Shown: one piece after another, positions 10,534-19,490 of the stretch | Layout of the letters: every line of letters begins with the position of its first letter | Position numbering within the stretch: the first letter of the stretch is position 1 | DNA from: Phyllobacteriaceae bacterium | Lineage (GTDB): Bacteria > Pseudomonadota > Alphaproteobacteria > Rhizobiales > Rhizobiaceae | Assembly: GCA_016711085.1 (NCBI GenBank) | Contig: JADJTR010000008.1 | Coordinates: forward strand, 1 to 64,000 | Direction of reading: 5' to 3' | DNA length: 64,000 bases | Made by a program: the position numbers and the translations under genes | The notes under the pieces: model-generated | Told to the model about the DNA's origin: nothing | The model's input: only the letters and a program-made list of their open reading frames with translations | The model's database searches: none

Positions 10534-11665
10534 ATGCGCGCTGAAACCGAGACGCTTGTCGACGACATCAAGCAGGCCATTGGCCTGCTGAGGAGGCATC
10601 TTTGACTGGGATCAGTCGATCAAGCGTCTGGACTATCTGAACGCGCGCGCCGAGGACGCTTCGCTGTGGAACGATCCGCAGGAAGCCCAGAAGCTGATGC
10701 GCGAACGCCAGAGCCTCGGAGAGGCGATCGCCGCCATCAAGCGTCTTGGCCAGGAGCTTGAAGACAATGTCGGCTTGATCGAACTCGGCGAGATGGAGGG
10801 CGACGAGCAGGTTGTCCGCGACGCCGAGCAAGCCATTCGCGCGCTCAACAGCGAAATCGCCCAGCGCCAGCTCGAGACCCTGCTGTCCGGCGAGGCCGAC
10901 GGCAACGACACCTATGTCGAAGTCCATGCCGGGGCAGGGGGCACGGAAAGCCAGGATTGGGCCAACATGCTGCTGCGCATGTACACGCGCTGGGCCGAGC
11001 GGCGCGGCTACAAGGTCGAGGCGCTCGAAGTCCATGACGGGGAAGAAGCCGGCATCAAATCGGCGACCATCCACGTCAAGGGACGCAACGCCTATGGCTA
11101 TCTGAAGACCGAATCGGGCGTGCATCGTCTCGTGCGCATTTCGCCATACGATTCGAACGCCCGGCGCCACACCTCATTCGCCTCGATCTGGGTCTATCCG
11201 GTTGTCGACGACACGATCGCCATCGACATCAACGAGGCCGACTGCCGGGTCGACACCTACCGCGCCCAGGGCGCCGGCGGCCAGCACATCAACACGACGG
11301 ATTCGGCCGTGCGCATCACCCATATTCCAACGAATATCGTGGTGCAGTGCCAGGCCGAGCGCTCGCAGCACAAAAACCGCGCCAAGGCCTGGGAGATGCT
11401 GCGCTCGCGCCTCTACGAGGCCGAGCTGGAGCGGCGCGAAGCCGCCGCCAACGCCCAGGCGGCCAGCAAGACCGACATCGGCTGGGGCCATCAGATCCGA
11501 TCCTATGTCCTGCAGCCCTACCAGCTGGTGAAGGATTTGCGCACCGGAATGGAAAGCACCAGCCCGTCGGATGTGCTCGACGGCGACCTGGACAAGTTCA
11601 TGGAAGCGTCGTTGTCGCACCGCGTCCATGGCGGCGCCGATGTCGCGGTGGCGGATATCGACTGA
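10534..11665 (+). CDS. prfB: Peptide chain release factor 2, expressed by programmed +1 frameshift
   Basis: Recognises UGA and UAA stop codons and triggers hydrolysis of peptidyl-tRNA. The ATG at 10534 opens a 23-codon frame ending CTT TGA (10600-10605). Slipping +1 on CTT gives GAC TGG GAT and the rest of RF2 (10604-11665). The slip site CTTTGAC and the upstream Shine-Dalgarno-like AGGAGG at 10591-10596 match the classical autoregulatory RF2 site. The total is 376 residues. The GGQ catalytic motif falls at residues 248-250, and the stop-codon recognition tripeptide reads SPY (SPYDSNARRHTSF), in place of the SPF of E. coli. The gene converges with the M23 peptidase, with only four bases between stops. 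Confidence 0.95.
10591..10606 (+). promoter_or_regulatory. Programmed +1 ribosomal frameshift site of prfB
   Basis: AGGAGGCATCTTTGAC: an internal Shine-Dalgarno-like AGGAGG, three bases of spacing, then the slippery CTT, the in-frame TGA and a following C that makes it a weak terminator. The arrangement matches the E. coli prfB site. When RF2 is low, termination at TGA is slow and ribosomes shift +1, restoring RF2. Confidence 0.93.
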
Positions 11666-11669
11666 TCGC

Positions 11670-12899
11670 TCAGAGTGCGTCGGCGATGCGTTTGCCGGCC
11701 TTGAGAAAGCGGATCGGGTCGACCGCGTCGCCATTGCGGCGAACTTCATAGTGCAGATGCGGGCCGGTCGATCGGCCGGTCGAACCGGCCTTGCCGATCA
11801 CCGCGCCGGCCGCGACTTTCTCGCCATCGTTGACCTTCACCTCGGACAGATGGGCATAACGCGTCGTCAGGCCGTTGCCATGGTCGATTTCGACCATTTG
11901 GCCGTAGCCGCCGTTCCAACCGGCCTTGACCACCACGCCGGCGGCCGTGGCGTGGATGGACGCGCCGAAGGGCGTGCGGAAATCGAGCCCGGAATGAAAT
12001 GCTGGCGTGCCGAGCAGCGGGTCGGTGCGCGAGCCGAAGGGGCTGGACAGGTCCACGCCGGGCGCCGGATTGCCGAGCGGCGCCCGTCTGGCTACGGCGC
12101 GGGCTTTGTCGAGCGCGTTGAGTGCGACATCGAGTTCTTCCACTTCGGCCTGGAAATCGCCGGCCGGATTGTCGACCAGCAGCGGGCCGCCGGTTCCCGT
12201 CTTGCCGTCGCCGACATCGAGTGTCAGACCGGCCGCTTTCACCGCGCCGTCGATGGCCTCGATCGTCGTCCAGGCATTCTCGGTCAGGCTACGCAATTTG
12301 GCGACCTGGCCGCTTTCGATGTCGCGCAGCGAGCGGTTGATCGACACGAACAGACGATCGGACTGGTCAGCCGCGCTCGCCGGCGCGGGTTCCGGTTGGG
12401 GAGAAAGGGCGGCAAGGGAGAAGGTCGCCTCCGCAAGCGACGCGCGCTGATCCGGCTTTGGCGTCGGTGACGGGACCGATTTGGTCAGGCCGGCGGCGCC
12501 GGCGCGTTCGATGACCTGGCCGAGGCGCCCGCTGCGATCGGCGAGCCGGTCCTGGCGGCTCATCAACTCGGCCACCTTGTCTTCCATCAATTGCTGATCG
12601 AGCAATTGGCGCGAGGTGATGCGATCGACCTGGGCGCGAAGCGCGGCGATCCGATCCTCATAAGCTTGCTGCATGCGCGCCTGGCGAGCGATCGAGCCGC
12701 CGATCAAATCGTCGCGCAACACCAGATAGGCGGTGGCGACAAGATAGCCAAGCGCGACGGCGGCGAACACCGAACCCGCGATGCCGAAAATCCAGGGGCG
12801 GACGGTGAAATGCCGGATGTCGTCGCCATGGGCGATGATGAATGTATGGGGTTCACTGCGCTTGCCGAAAACTGCCGAACGATTTGCGCTCACGACCAC
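11670..12899 (-). CDS. M23 family (LytM-type) metallopeptidase, membrane anchored
   Basis: Predicted periplasmic peptidoglycan endopeptidase or a regulator of amidases. A short cytoplasmic tail is followed by one membrane helix (IFGIAGSVFAAVALGYLVATAYLVL), then a coiled-coil stretch (about residues 70-130, MQQAYEDRIAALRAQVDRI). A linker leads to a C-terminal LytM domain with HSGLDF, HGNGLTTRYAHL and the HLHYE zinc motif, so the fold looks catalytically complete. 409 residues. Start is GTG 12899, or GTG 12893 two codons on. The coiled coil plus LytM layout resembles EnvC/NlpD-like cell-division factors, but LytM residues in those activators are usually degenerate, unlike here. A CtrA-like half-site lies 71 bases upstream. 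Confidence 0.85.
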   Translation of the reverse strand: MVVSANRSAVFGKRSEPHTFIIAHGDDIRHFTVRPWIFGIAGSVFAAVALGYLVATAYLVLRDDLIGGSIARQARMQQAYEDRIAALRAQVDRITSRQLLDQQLMEDKVAELMSRQDRLADRSGRLGQVIERAGAAGLTKSVPSPTPKPDQRASLAEATFSLAALSPQPEPAPASAADQSDRLFVSINRSLRDIESGQVAKLRSLTENAWTTIEAIDGAVKAAGLTLDVGDGKTGTGGPLLVDNPAGDFQAEVEELDVALNALDKARAVARRAPLGNPAPGVDLSSPFGSRTDPLLGTPAFHSGLDFRTPFGASIHATAAGVVVKAGWNGGYGQMVEIDHGNGLTTRYAHLSEVKVNDGEKVAAGAVIGKAGSTGRSTGPHLHYEVRRNGDAVDPIRFLKAGKRIADAL

Positions 12900-12969
12900 A
12901 CATCCTTAGCCGCACCAGCCCCGCACCCCAACGCGCACGGCGGCTTGTCACTGAAGGAATTAAACTCCG

Positions 12970-12979
12970 TTATGGTTAA
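12970..12979 (-). promoter_or_regulatory. CtrA-like half-site upstream of the M23 peptidase
   Basis: Read on the minus strand this is TTAACCATAA, identical to the element upstream of amiC and at a similar distance from the start codon (about 70 bases). The match to the CtrA half-site is seen; function is inferred. Confidence 0.35.
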
Positions 12980-13021
12980 CAAAGGCTTGAGCGTTGCTCC
13001 TCGCGAACCGAAGGGGAGGTC

Positions 13022-13504
13022 TCAGGCGCCTTTCTTCAAGCCCCTGACTTTCGCGAGAACCGCTTCGGCATGGCCGGGAACCGCAACCTTGCGCCAGATT
13101 TCGGCGATGCGGCCGTCGGCGGCAATCACGGCGGTGGTCCGTTCGACGCCCATGTATTTGCGGCCATACATGCTTTTTTCGACCCAGACGCCCCAGTCCT
13201 GCAATGACGTTTTAGCTTCATCGGCGACGAGTTCGATGGTCAGGTCGTGCTTCTTTCGGAATTTGTCATGGGCCTTCGCTGGATCGGGCGACATGCCGAT
13301 CACCATTGCTCCGGCCGCGGCGAAATCGTCGCGCAGCCGCGTGAAATCCAGCGCTTCCACGGTGCAGCCGCTGGTGTCGTCTTTCGGATAAAAATACAGA
13401 ACCACGACACGGCCGCGCAAAGCCGTCAGGCGAACGCGGCCGCCGCCGGCGGAGGGAAGATCGAAGTCGGGGGCAAGGTCTCCGACGGATGGCGGTGTGG
13501 TCAT
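13022..13504 (-). CDS. bcp: Thioredoxin-dependent thiol peroxidase (Bcp/PrxQ), single-cysteine type
   Basis: Reduces hydrogen peroxide and organic hydroperoxides in the cytoplasm. 160 residues with the AhpC/TSA fold: DLAPDFDLP, then LYFYPKDDTSGCTVEALDF carrying the peroxidatic cysteine. The second cysteine that E. coli Bcp has five residues later is replaced here (VEALDF), so the enzyme should work as a one-cysteine peroxidase or with another thiol donor. The motif GRKYMGVERTTAVI and the C-terminal region are normal. It is divergent from the AsmA-like gene, with about 115 bases between. Confidence 0.9.
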   Translation of the reverse strand: MTTPPSVGDLAPDFDLPSAGGGRVRLTALRGRVVVLYFYPKDDTSGCTVEALDFTRLRDDFAAAGAMVIGMSPDPAKAHDKFRKKHDLTIELVADEAKTSLQDWGVWVEKSMYGRKYMGVERTTAVIAADGRIAEIWRKVAVPGHAEAVLAKVRGLKKGA

Positions 13505-13621
13505 GGTCGCGCCTCAAATGACGCGTAGCCCGCAAGTGGCCGGCGACGCAGGTGAATATACGTTCTACATAGGGAATCGGTTCACATCTCGTCCAGAGGC
13601 GAGGCAAGGCAACAAACGGTC

Positions 13622-16600
13622 GTGAATTTGGACGCAGGGGCGCACAGGCACGTCAAAATACGCTTCCGTCGCCGAGATATTGTGGCGCTTGGCGGCCTGC
13701 CGTCATCTGTCGGAAAGCGCGCTCCCGTCGATTCGCCGCGAAATTCGCGTTGGTTCTCCCGCCTCCTTGTCGGACTAATCGGGCTGTCGGCCTTGGTGCT
13801 CGCCGCGGCTTTTGCCGCCGGGCTGGCGCTCAACGCCGGATACGGCCTGGATCGGATCAACCAGGCCGCAGATGAGCAATTGAGCGCACTGTTCGGTCGG
13901 CCTGTGGATGCATTGTTCGCGAAACCGCGCGTTTCGTTGGAAGGTTTCGGGGCCATCGCCGTGGAGGTCAGCGATGCGTCGGTCCGTACGGATGCCGGCG
14001 CGATTGTCGCTCAGGCCGACGAGTTGGGTTTTGTCGTCGATCTCCCGACCTTGGCGCTTGGCCGGCTGGCCCTGTCGGGGATCAGCGCGAAGGAAGCGAC
14101 CATCGACCTTGCCGCGATTTCGCCGTCAGGCGACGATTCGGATCGCGCCACGATTTGGCGGGCGCTCGCTGATCCGGACGCCATGGCGAAAGCGGTCTTT
14201 TCCGGCGTGTCCGGGCTCATCACCAGCCTTGACCGGGCCGGCGCCGATCGGATCAACCTGGAGAACGTCACGCTCGATTGGGGTCCGGCTGAGGGCGACG
14301 CCATCGCGGTCTCCCGTCTCAGGGCCCGTCGATCCGGGTTGGGCCTTCAAATGGCGATCGATTTGCGCCAAGGCGGGCAGGATTTCTCGATCGCAGCCGA
14401 TGCTTTGCTTGCCGCCGGTGGCGAAAGGGTCGCCCAATTGAATGCCGCGATCAACTTGCCGGCATTCGGCGAATCCGGTGACGCGTTTTTCACGGCGCCG
14501 GCCAGGCTGACGCTAACGGGGTCGCAAACCGGCGTCGAACGCCTGATCCTGAATTTGCAGCCGACCGACCTGACGGCGGCGCCCGACAGCTACAGCCCGC
14601 CGATCGCGTTGGCGATCAGCCTGAACGCCGAAATCGCGGTCGGCAGCAACAAGATCGAGCTGCGCGAATTGCGCGCCGAAGGCGGGCGCACGCAATTCGT
14701 TTTCAATGGCGCCTTGACCGCGGGCGCGGGTAAGGACGGCGCCTTGCGATACGAACTCGTCAGCGATCGCTCAACGGTAGCTCCTGCCGACTCGCCCGAA
14801 TCGCCGGTTGATTTCGTCGCCCGCATCGCCGGCACAATCGACCCGTTGGCGAAAGCGATGGTTGCCGAGGAAATCGGCGTGCGCACATCGGGGGGCGAGA
14901 TCCACGGCACGGCGTCGATGACGCTCTCGGACGGAAAAGCGCCGGCGACCTATCTCGCCATCAGCATTCCGAACGGACTCCCCGTTGCCCACGCCAAGCA
15001 GCTTTGGCCGATCGGCGCGGCGCCATCGGCGCGCCATTGGGTGCTCGATAAACTGTTCGGCGGCCAAGTGACGGAAGGATTTCTCGAAATGCGGCTGCAA
15101 CCGGGGCGGTTGACCGAGGGCTATTTCACCGCGGAGGAAATTTCGGGACATTTCGCGGTCGCCGGAAGCCGTTTCGATATCGCCGGCGACATGCCGCCGG
15201 TGCGCGATGCGGCGGGAACCATCGATTTCGCCGGCGACGATGTGAAGATTGGGCTCGTCACCGGAAAAGCCTACATGGCGACCGGCAGATCGGTTGAAGG
15301 TAAATCGGGAACTTTGACCATTTCCGACGCGGCTAAGCTGCCGGTCGTCGGAAAATTGAAGCTTTCGGTTTCCGGTTCAGCCGATGCGATCGCCGAACTC
15401 GCCTCCTACAAACCGATCGACGCATCGCGGAGATTGCCGGTCGGACCGGATGCGCTGTCCGGCTCGGTGACCGGCGAAGTCGAGGCGGACATCCCGCTTT
15501 CGACGACGGGCGAAGCCTATTCCGCCGTCTATGCCGTTGCCCTCGATTTTACCGATCTCGACATCGCAAGCGACTTTGACGGGCAGAAAATCTCGGACGC
15601 CGCAGGCCGGATCGAAATCACGCCGGAACGCGCGACCATCAAGGCCAAGGCGAGATTGAACGGTGTGCCGGCCGAAGTGACGCTGGTCGAACCCCTGAGA
15701 TCGTCAGGTGGCGAGAGGGCGCAGAAAATCGTTCTCGTGGTCGACGAAAAAACCCAAAAAACGCTGGCGCCCGGGTTGTCCTCCATCGTCGAAGGGTCGT
15801 TTTCCGTCGAAATGGCCAAGGCGGGCCAGGGGCGGCGGACAGCCAAAGCCGACCTCGCCAAGGCGCGGATCAATTTGCCTTGGGTCGGTTGGAGCAAGGG
15901 CGCCGGCGTTCCCGCGATTGCCGAATTCTCTTACGAGGCGTTGAAAGACGGCTCGTCCCGAATTTCCGATTTCAGGCTCACCGGCAAGACATTCGCGATC
16001 GCCGGCGACATGGTCGTGCGCGGCGACGCGCTGGCTTCGGCCGAATTCAACCGCGTCAAACTGAATGCCGGCGATGAAGCCTCCGTCACCATCAAGCGCA
16101 ACGGCAAAGGCTACGACGTTCGCCTGACCGGAAAATCCCTCGACGGCCGCGCCCTGATCAAGGAAGTCCTGGCGGATCCGGTGGCGGCTGGCGAAACGAT
16201 CGGCACGACGCCGGTCAATTTGAAAGCCGAGATCGGCAGCGTCACCGGGTTTTCCGGCGAGAAACTCGGCGGTTTGACCCTGATCTATACTGGCACAGGA
16301 AAAATGGTCGCTAATCTTGTCATCGAAGCGAAATCGTCCGGCGGCGGCGATGTGTCGATCACCAACAAGGCGAAGGGGGAGAACCGTGAAGTGCGCATGG
16401 CGTCTTCCGACGCAGGAGCGCTGCTGCGTTTCCTCGATATCTACGAACGCATGCGCGGCGGTTCGATCACGATGGCGCTCGCCGGTGGTCTGACCGGGGC
16501 GCTGACCGGGGAAATCGATGCCCGCAACTTCGAGGTCGTCAACGAGCCGCGCCTGAAATCGCTGGTGTCGTCGCGACCGAACGATGCCGATAAAAGCCTT

Positions 16601-16987
16601 TCCGAAACCCTCGACAAGGAAATCGACACTTCGGTTGTCAAATTCGAGCGCGGCTTTTCGCGCATCACCAAAGGGCGCGGCCTGTTGACGCTCGACCGCG
16701 GCATTTTGCGCGGCCCGTTGATCGGCTTTTCCTTCCAGGGCACGTTCTACGACCCGAAAGAGAACATGGCGATGACCGGCACGATGATGCCGGCCTATGG
16801 CCTCAACCGCATTTTCGGCGAATTGCCGCTGATCGGACTCATCCTCGGCAATGGCGACGACAAGGGCCTGATCGGCATCACCTTCAAGCTTGCCGGTAAG
16901 GCCAAGGACCCGGTGTTGACGGTCAATCCACTCTCTCTGATCGCGCCGGGGATATTCAGGTCGATATTCGAGTTCAAGAAGAGCTGA
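13622..16987 (+). CDS. Large AsmA-like / YhdP-family protein (DUF3971)
   Basis: 1121-residue inner-membrane protein with one N-terminal helix (LLVGLIGLSALVLAAAFAAGLAL) and a very long, beta-rich periplasmic part of repeated short strands. It ends in an AsmA-like C-terminal region (GLTGALTGEIDARNFEVVN, then ITKGRGLLTLDRGILRGPLIGF and GTMMPAYGLNRIFGELPLIG). Proteins of this superfamily (YhdP, TamB, AsmA) are thought to bridge inner and outer membranes for lipid transport. The start is GTG 13622; no better in-frame start precedes the membrane helix. It is transcribed alone and converges on tyrS. Confidence 0.82.
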   Translation: MNLDAGAHRHVKIRFRRRDIVALGGLPSSVGKRAPVDSPRNSRWFSRLLVGLIGLSALVLAAAFAAGLALNAGYGLDRINQAADEQLSALFGRPVDALFAKPRVSLEGFGAIAVEVSDASVRTDAGAIVAQADELGFVVDLPTLALGRLALSGISAKEATIDLAAISPSGDDSDRATIWRALADPDAMAKAVFSGVSGLITSLDRAGADRINLENVTLDWGPAEGDAIAVSRLRARRSGLGLQMAIDLRQGGQDFSIAADALLAAGGERVAQLNAAINLPAFGESGDAFFTAPARLTLTGSQTGVERLILNLQPTDLTAAPDSYSPPIALAISLNAEIAVGSNKIELRELRAEGGRTQFVFNGALTAGAGKDGALRYELVSDRSTVAPADSPESPVDFVARIAGTIDPLAKAMVAEEIGVRTSGGEIHGTASMTLSDGKAPATYLAISIPNGLPVAHAKQLWPIGAAPSARHWVLDKLFGGQVTEGFLEMRLQPGRLTEGYFTAEEISGHFAVAGSRFDIAGDMPPVRDAAGTIDFAGDDVKIGLVTGKAYMATGRSVEGKSGTLTISDAAKLPVVGKLKLSVSGSADAIAELASYKPIDASRRLPVGPDALSGSVTGEVEADIPLSTTGEAYSAVYAVALDFTDLDIASDFDGQKISDAAGRIEITPERATIKAKARLNGVPAEVTLVEPLRSSGGERAQKIVLVVDEKTQKTLAPGLSSIVEGSFSVEMAKAGQGRRTAKADLAKARINLPWVGWSKGAGVPAIAEFSYEALKDGSSRISDFRLTGKTFAIAGDMVVRGDALASAEFNRVKLNAGDEASVTIKRNGKGYDVRLTGKSLDGRALIKEVLADPVAAGETIGTTPVNLKAEIGSVTGFSGEKLGGLTLIYTGTGKMVANLVIEAKSSGGGDVSITNKAKGENREVRMASSDAGALLRFLDIYERMRGGSITMALAGGLTGALTGEIDARNFEVVNEPRLKSLVSSRPNDADKSLSETLDKEIDTSVVKFERGFSRITKGRGLLTLDRGILRGPLIGFSFQGTFYDPKENMAMTGTMMPAYGLNRIFGELPLIGLILGNGDDKGLIGITFKLAGKAKDPVLTVNPLSLIAPGIFRSIFEFKKS

Positions 16988-17037
16988 TCGTGGTTCGTTG
17001 TTCGTCTTTCGAAAGTCAATCGAACGGAGAACCACGA
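16988..17037. repeat. Nested inverted repeat between convergent genes
   Basis: Outer arms TCGTGGTTC (16988-16996) and GAACCACGA (17029-17037) enclose a central perfect palindrome CTTTCGAAAG (17006-17015). A further run of CGAAC/ACGAA-like words continues to about 17063. It sits just after the AsmA-like gene stop and just before the tyrS stop, has no U-run, and looks like a short interspersed palindromic element rather than a terminator. Confidence 0.5.
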
Positions 17038-17045
17038 ATGGCGAT

Positions 17046-18286
17046 CTACGAAACACGAACCAACACATGCCTCTTCTTGCCCATCGACAGTTTGACCACG
17101 CGGTCGCGAAGGTCTGCGGAAGTGACGATGCGCTTTTCGTCCTTGACCGGTTCGTCGTTGATACGCACCGCGCCGCCCTGGATGTGACGGCGCGCCTCGC
17201 CGTTTGAAGCGGCCAGACCGGCGCGCACAAACAAGGCGAGCAGGCCGATGCCGGCGTCGAGTTCGGAAGCGGGAACCGAAATCGACGGCAGGTCGGCGGC
17301 GAGCCCGCATTCCTCGAAGGTCTTGCGCGCCGTTTCGGCCGCCGCGTCGGCCTTGTCGCGGCCATGCAGGAGGGCGGTCACTTCCGTGGCGAGGATTTTC
17401 TTGGCCTCGTTGATCTCCGATCCGCCGAGAGCGGCGAGCTTGGCGATATCGGAAAGCGGCAGCGGGTGAAGATCTTCAGGAAGCGCTCGACGTCGGCGTC
17501 CTCGGTGTTGCGCCAATATTGCCAGAAATCGTAGGCGGAGAGCATCGATTCATCGAGCCAGACCGCGCCGGATGCGGTCTTGCCCATCTTGGCGCCGGAC
17601 GAGGTGGTGAGCAGCGGCGAGGTCAGCGCGAACAACGATGCGCCCGCCATCTTGTGGCCGAGATCGATGCCGTTGACGATGTTGCCCCACTGGTCCGAGC
17701 CGCCCATCTGCAGCCGGCAGCCTTCGCGCTTGGACAGCTCGACGAAGTCGTAGGCCTGCAGGATCATGTAGTTGAATTCGAGGAAGGACAGCGACTGCTC
17801 GCGATCCAGCCGCGTCTTGACGCTGTCGAACGACAGCATGCGGTTGACCGAGAAATGCCGGCCGACATCGCGCAGGAATTCCACATAGTTGAGGCCGAGC
17901 AGCCAGTCGGCGTTGTTGACCATCACCGCGCCGGCCGAAAAATCGATATAGCGCGAAAAGCTGGCGCGGATGCCCTTGAGGTTGTCCTCGATCGCCTCGA
18001 CGGTCAGCAGCTTGCGCGACTCGTCCTTGAACGACGGATCGCCGATCATCGTTGTGCCGCCGCCCATCAACGCAATCGGCCGGTGGCCGGTCTGCTGCAT
18101 CCAGTGCAGCATCATGATCTGGATCAGCGAACCGGCGTGCAGGCTCGCGGCGGTCGCGTCGAAACCGATATAGGCGGTGACCTTTTCGATCCGAAACAGA
18201 TCGTCGAGTCCGGCGTCGTCCGATGTCTGGTGGATGAAGCCGCGGCTCGACAGCGTGGCGAGGAAATCGGAGCGGAAGGAGGTCAT
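17046..18286 (-). CDS. tyrS: Tyrosyl-tRNA synthetase (one-base frameshift near 17462)
   Basis: Charges tRNA-Tyr. Class I synthetase with the HIGH-equivalent HAGS and the KMSKS-equivalent KMGKT (residues 233-237). The central region (YMILQAYDFVELSKREGCRLQMGGSDQWGNI) is the tyrosine and tRNA-binding part. The first frame runs 18286 to about 17465 and ends FLKIFTR. The C-terminal part, with the S4-like domain (ASNGEARRHIQGGAVRINDEPV), continues in another frame with PLPLSDIAKLAALGG. Adding one G at about 17462 joins them as FTRLPLSDI, the expected sequence. Only one tyrS is seen and the gene is essential, so a sequencing error is the likely cause. Confidence 0.9.
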
Positions 18287-18371
18287 GGTTACGGCCCGGA
18301 TCGGAGGAATGGCGTCACAGCCGCGCGCGCTTTAGCATCGGCGACGACGGAATCACAAGGGAACGCGGTTC

Positions 18372-19487
18372 ATGGCGCTCGTTCACGCGCTCGGCCTGAT
18401 GAGCGGCACATCGATGGACGGCATCGACGTGGCGTATGTGGCGACCGACGGCGAAAGCGCCGTCGAGCCCGGTCCGTTTCTGGCGGTTCCCTATGAGGCG
18501 GCTTTCCGGCGGCGGATCGAAGCGGGGCTGACAGACGCGGCGGCAATCACGATGCGCGACGAGCGGCCGGGCAATCTGACCGCGCTGGAACGCGCCATCA
18601 CATTGCGCCATGCCGATGCGGTGCGCGCCTTTCTCGACGGGGCGGGCAGGGATTTGCCGAAGCCGGACATCGTCGGTTTCCACGGCCAGACCGTGTTGCA
18701 TCGGCCCGAGCGGGGTTTGACGGTGCAATTGGGCGACGGGGCGCTGCTGGCGCGCGAAACCGGCATTCCGGTCGTCTTCGACATGCGCGCCAACGACATG
18801 GCCCATGGCGGGCAGGGCGCGCCGCTGGTTCCGGCTTTTCACGCGGCATTGGCGCGAGGGTTTGGTCCGGACCGCTTTCCCGTCGCCTTCGTCAATATCG
18901 GCGGCATTTCCAACATCACCTTCATCGACCGGGCCGGTGACCCGGTCGCCTTCGATTCCGGACCTGGCAATGCGCTGATCGACCAATGGGTGCAGGCCCG
19001 CGCCGGCATTGCCTACGATGCCGGCGGGCGCATCGCTTCGGAGGGCGGTATCGACGAGGCGGTCGCCGCCGCCTATCTCGACAAGCCGTTCTTCGCCCGG
19101 CCGGGACCCAAATCGCTCGACCGCAACGATTTCACCCTGGCCGAGGCGCAAACGCTCGGTCTCCACGACGGCGCGCGCACACTCGCCGCCGTTTCCGCCC
19201 GCGCCATCCTCAAAGCGGCCGCCATCCTGCCGGCGGCGCCGAAAATGTGGATCGTCTGCGGCGGCGGCCGCAGGAACGATGCGATCATGGCCGATCTGCG
19301 CGCCGGCGGGCGGGAAACGGGCGGAGAGGCGATTCTCGCCGAAGACGCCGGTTTCGACGGCGACGCCATGGAAGCGGAAGCCTGGGCCTATCTGGCGGTG
19401 CGGTCGCTGAAAGGCTTCGCCCTGACCTTCCCGACGACGACCGGGTGCCGGGAAGCGGTCAGCGGCGGGGTTCTGGCGCGGCCCTGA
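18372..19487 (+). CDS. anmK: Anhydro-N-acetylmuramic acid kinase
   Basis: Phosphorylates and opens 1,6-anhydro-MurNAc to MurNAc-6-phosphate in peptidoglycan recycling. 371 residues. The N-terminal GLMSGTSMDGIDVAYV is the family's ATP-binding signature, and GFHGQTVLHRP, NIGGISNIT, DSGPGNALID and VCGGGRRN are all present. It is divergent from tyrS. The start ATG 18372 follows a GGGAACGCGG stretch. Confidence 0.93.
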   Translation: MALVHALGLMSGTSMDGIDVAYVATDGESAVEPGPFLAVPYEAAFRRRIEAGLTDAAAITMRDERPGNLTALERAITLRHADAVRAFLDGAGRDLPKPDIVGFHGQTVLHRPERGLTVQLGDGALLARETGIPVVFDMRANDMAHGGQGAPLVPAFHAALARGFGPDRFPVAFVNIGGISNITFIDRAGDPVAFDSGPGNALIDQWVQARAGIAYDAGGRIASEGGIDEAVAAAYLDKPFFARPGPKSLDRNDFTLAEAQTLGLHDGARTLAAVSARAILKAAAILPAAPKMWIVCGGGRRNDAIMADLRAGGRETGGEAILAEDAGFDGDAMEAEAWAYLAVRSLKGFALTFPTTTGCREAVSGGVLARP

Positions 19488-19490
19488 ACC

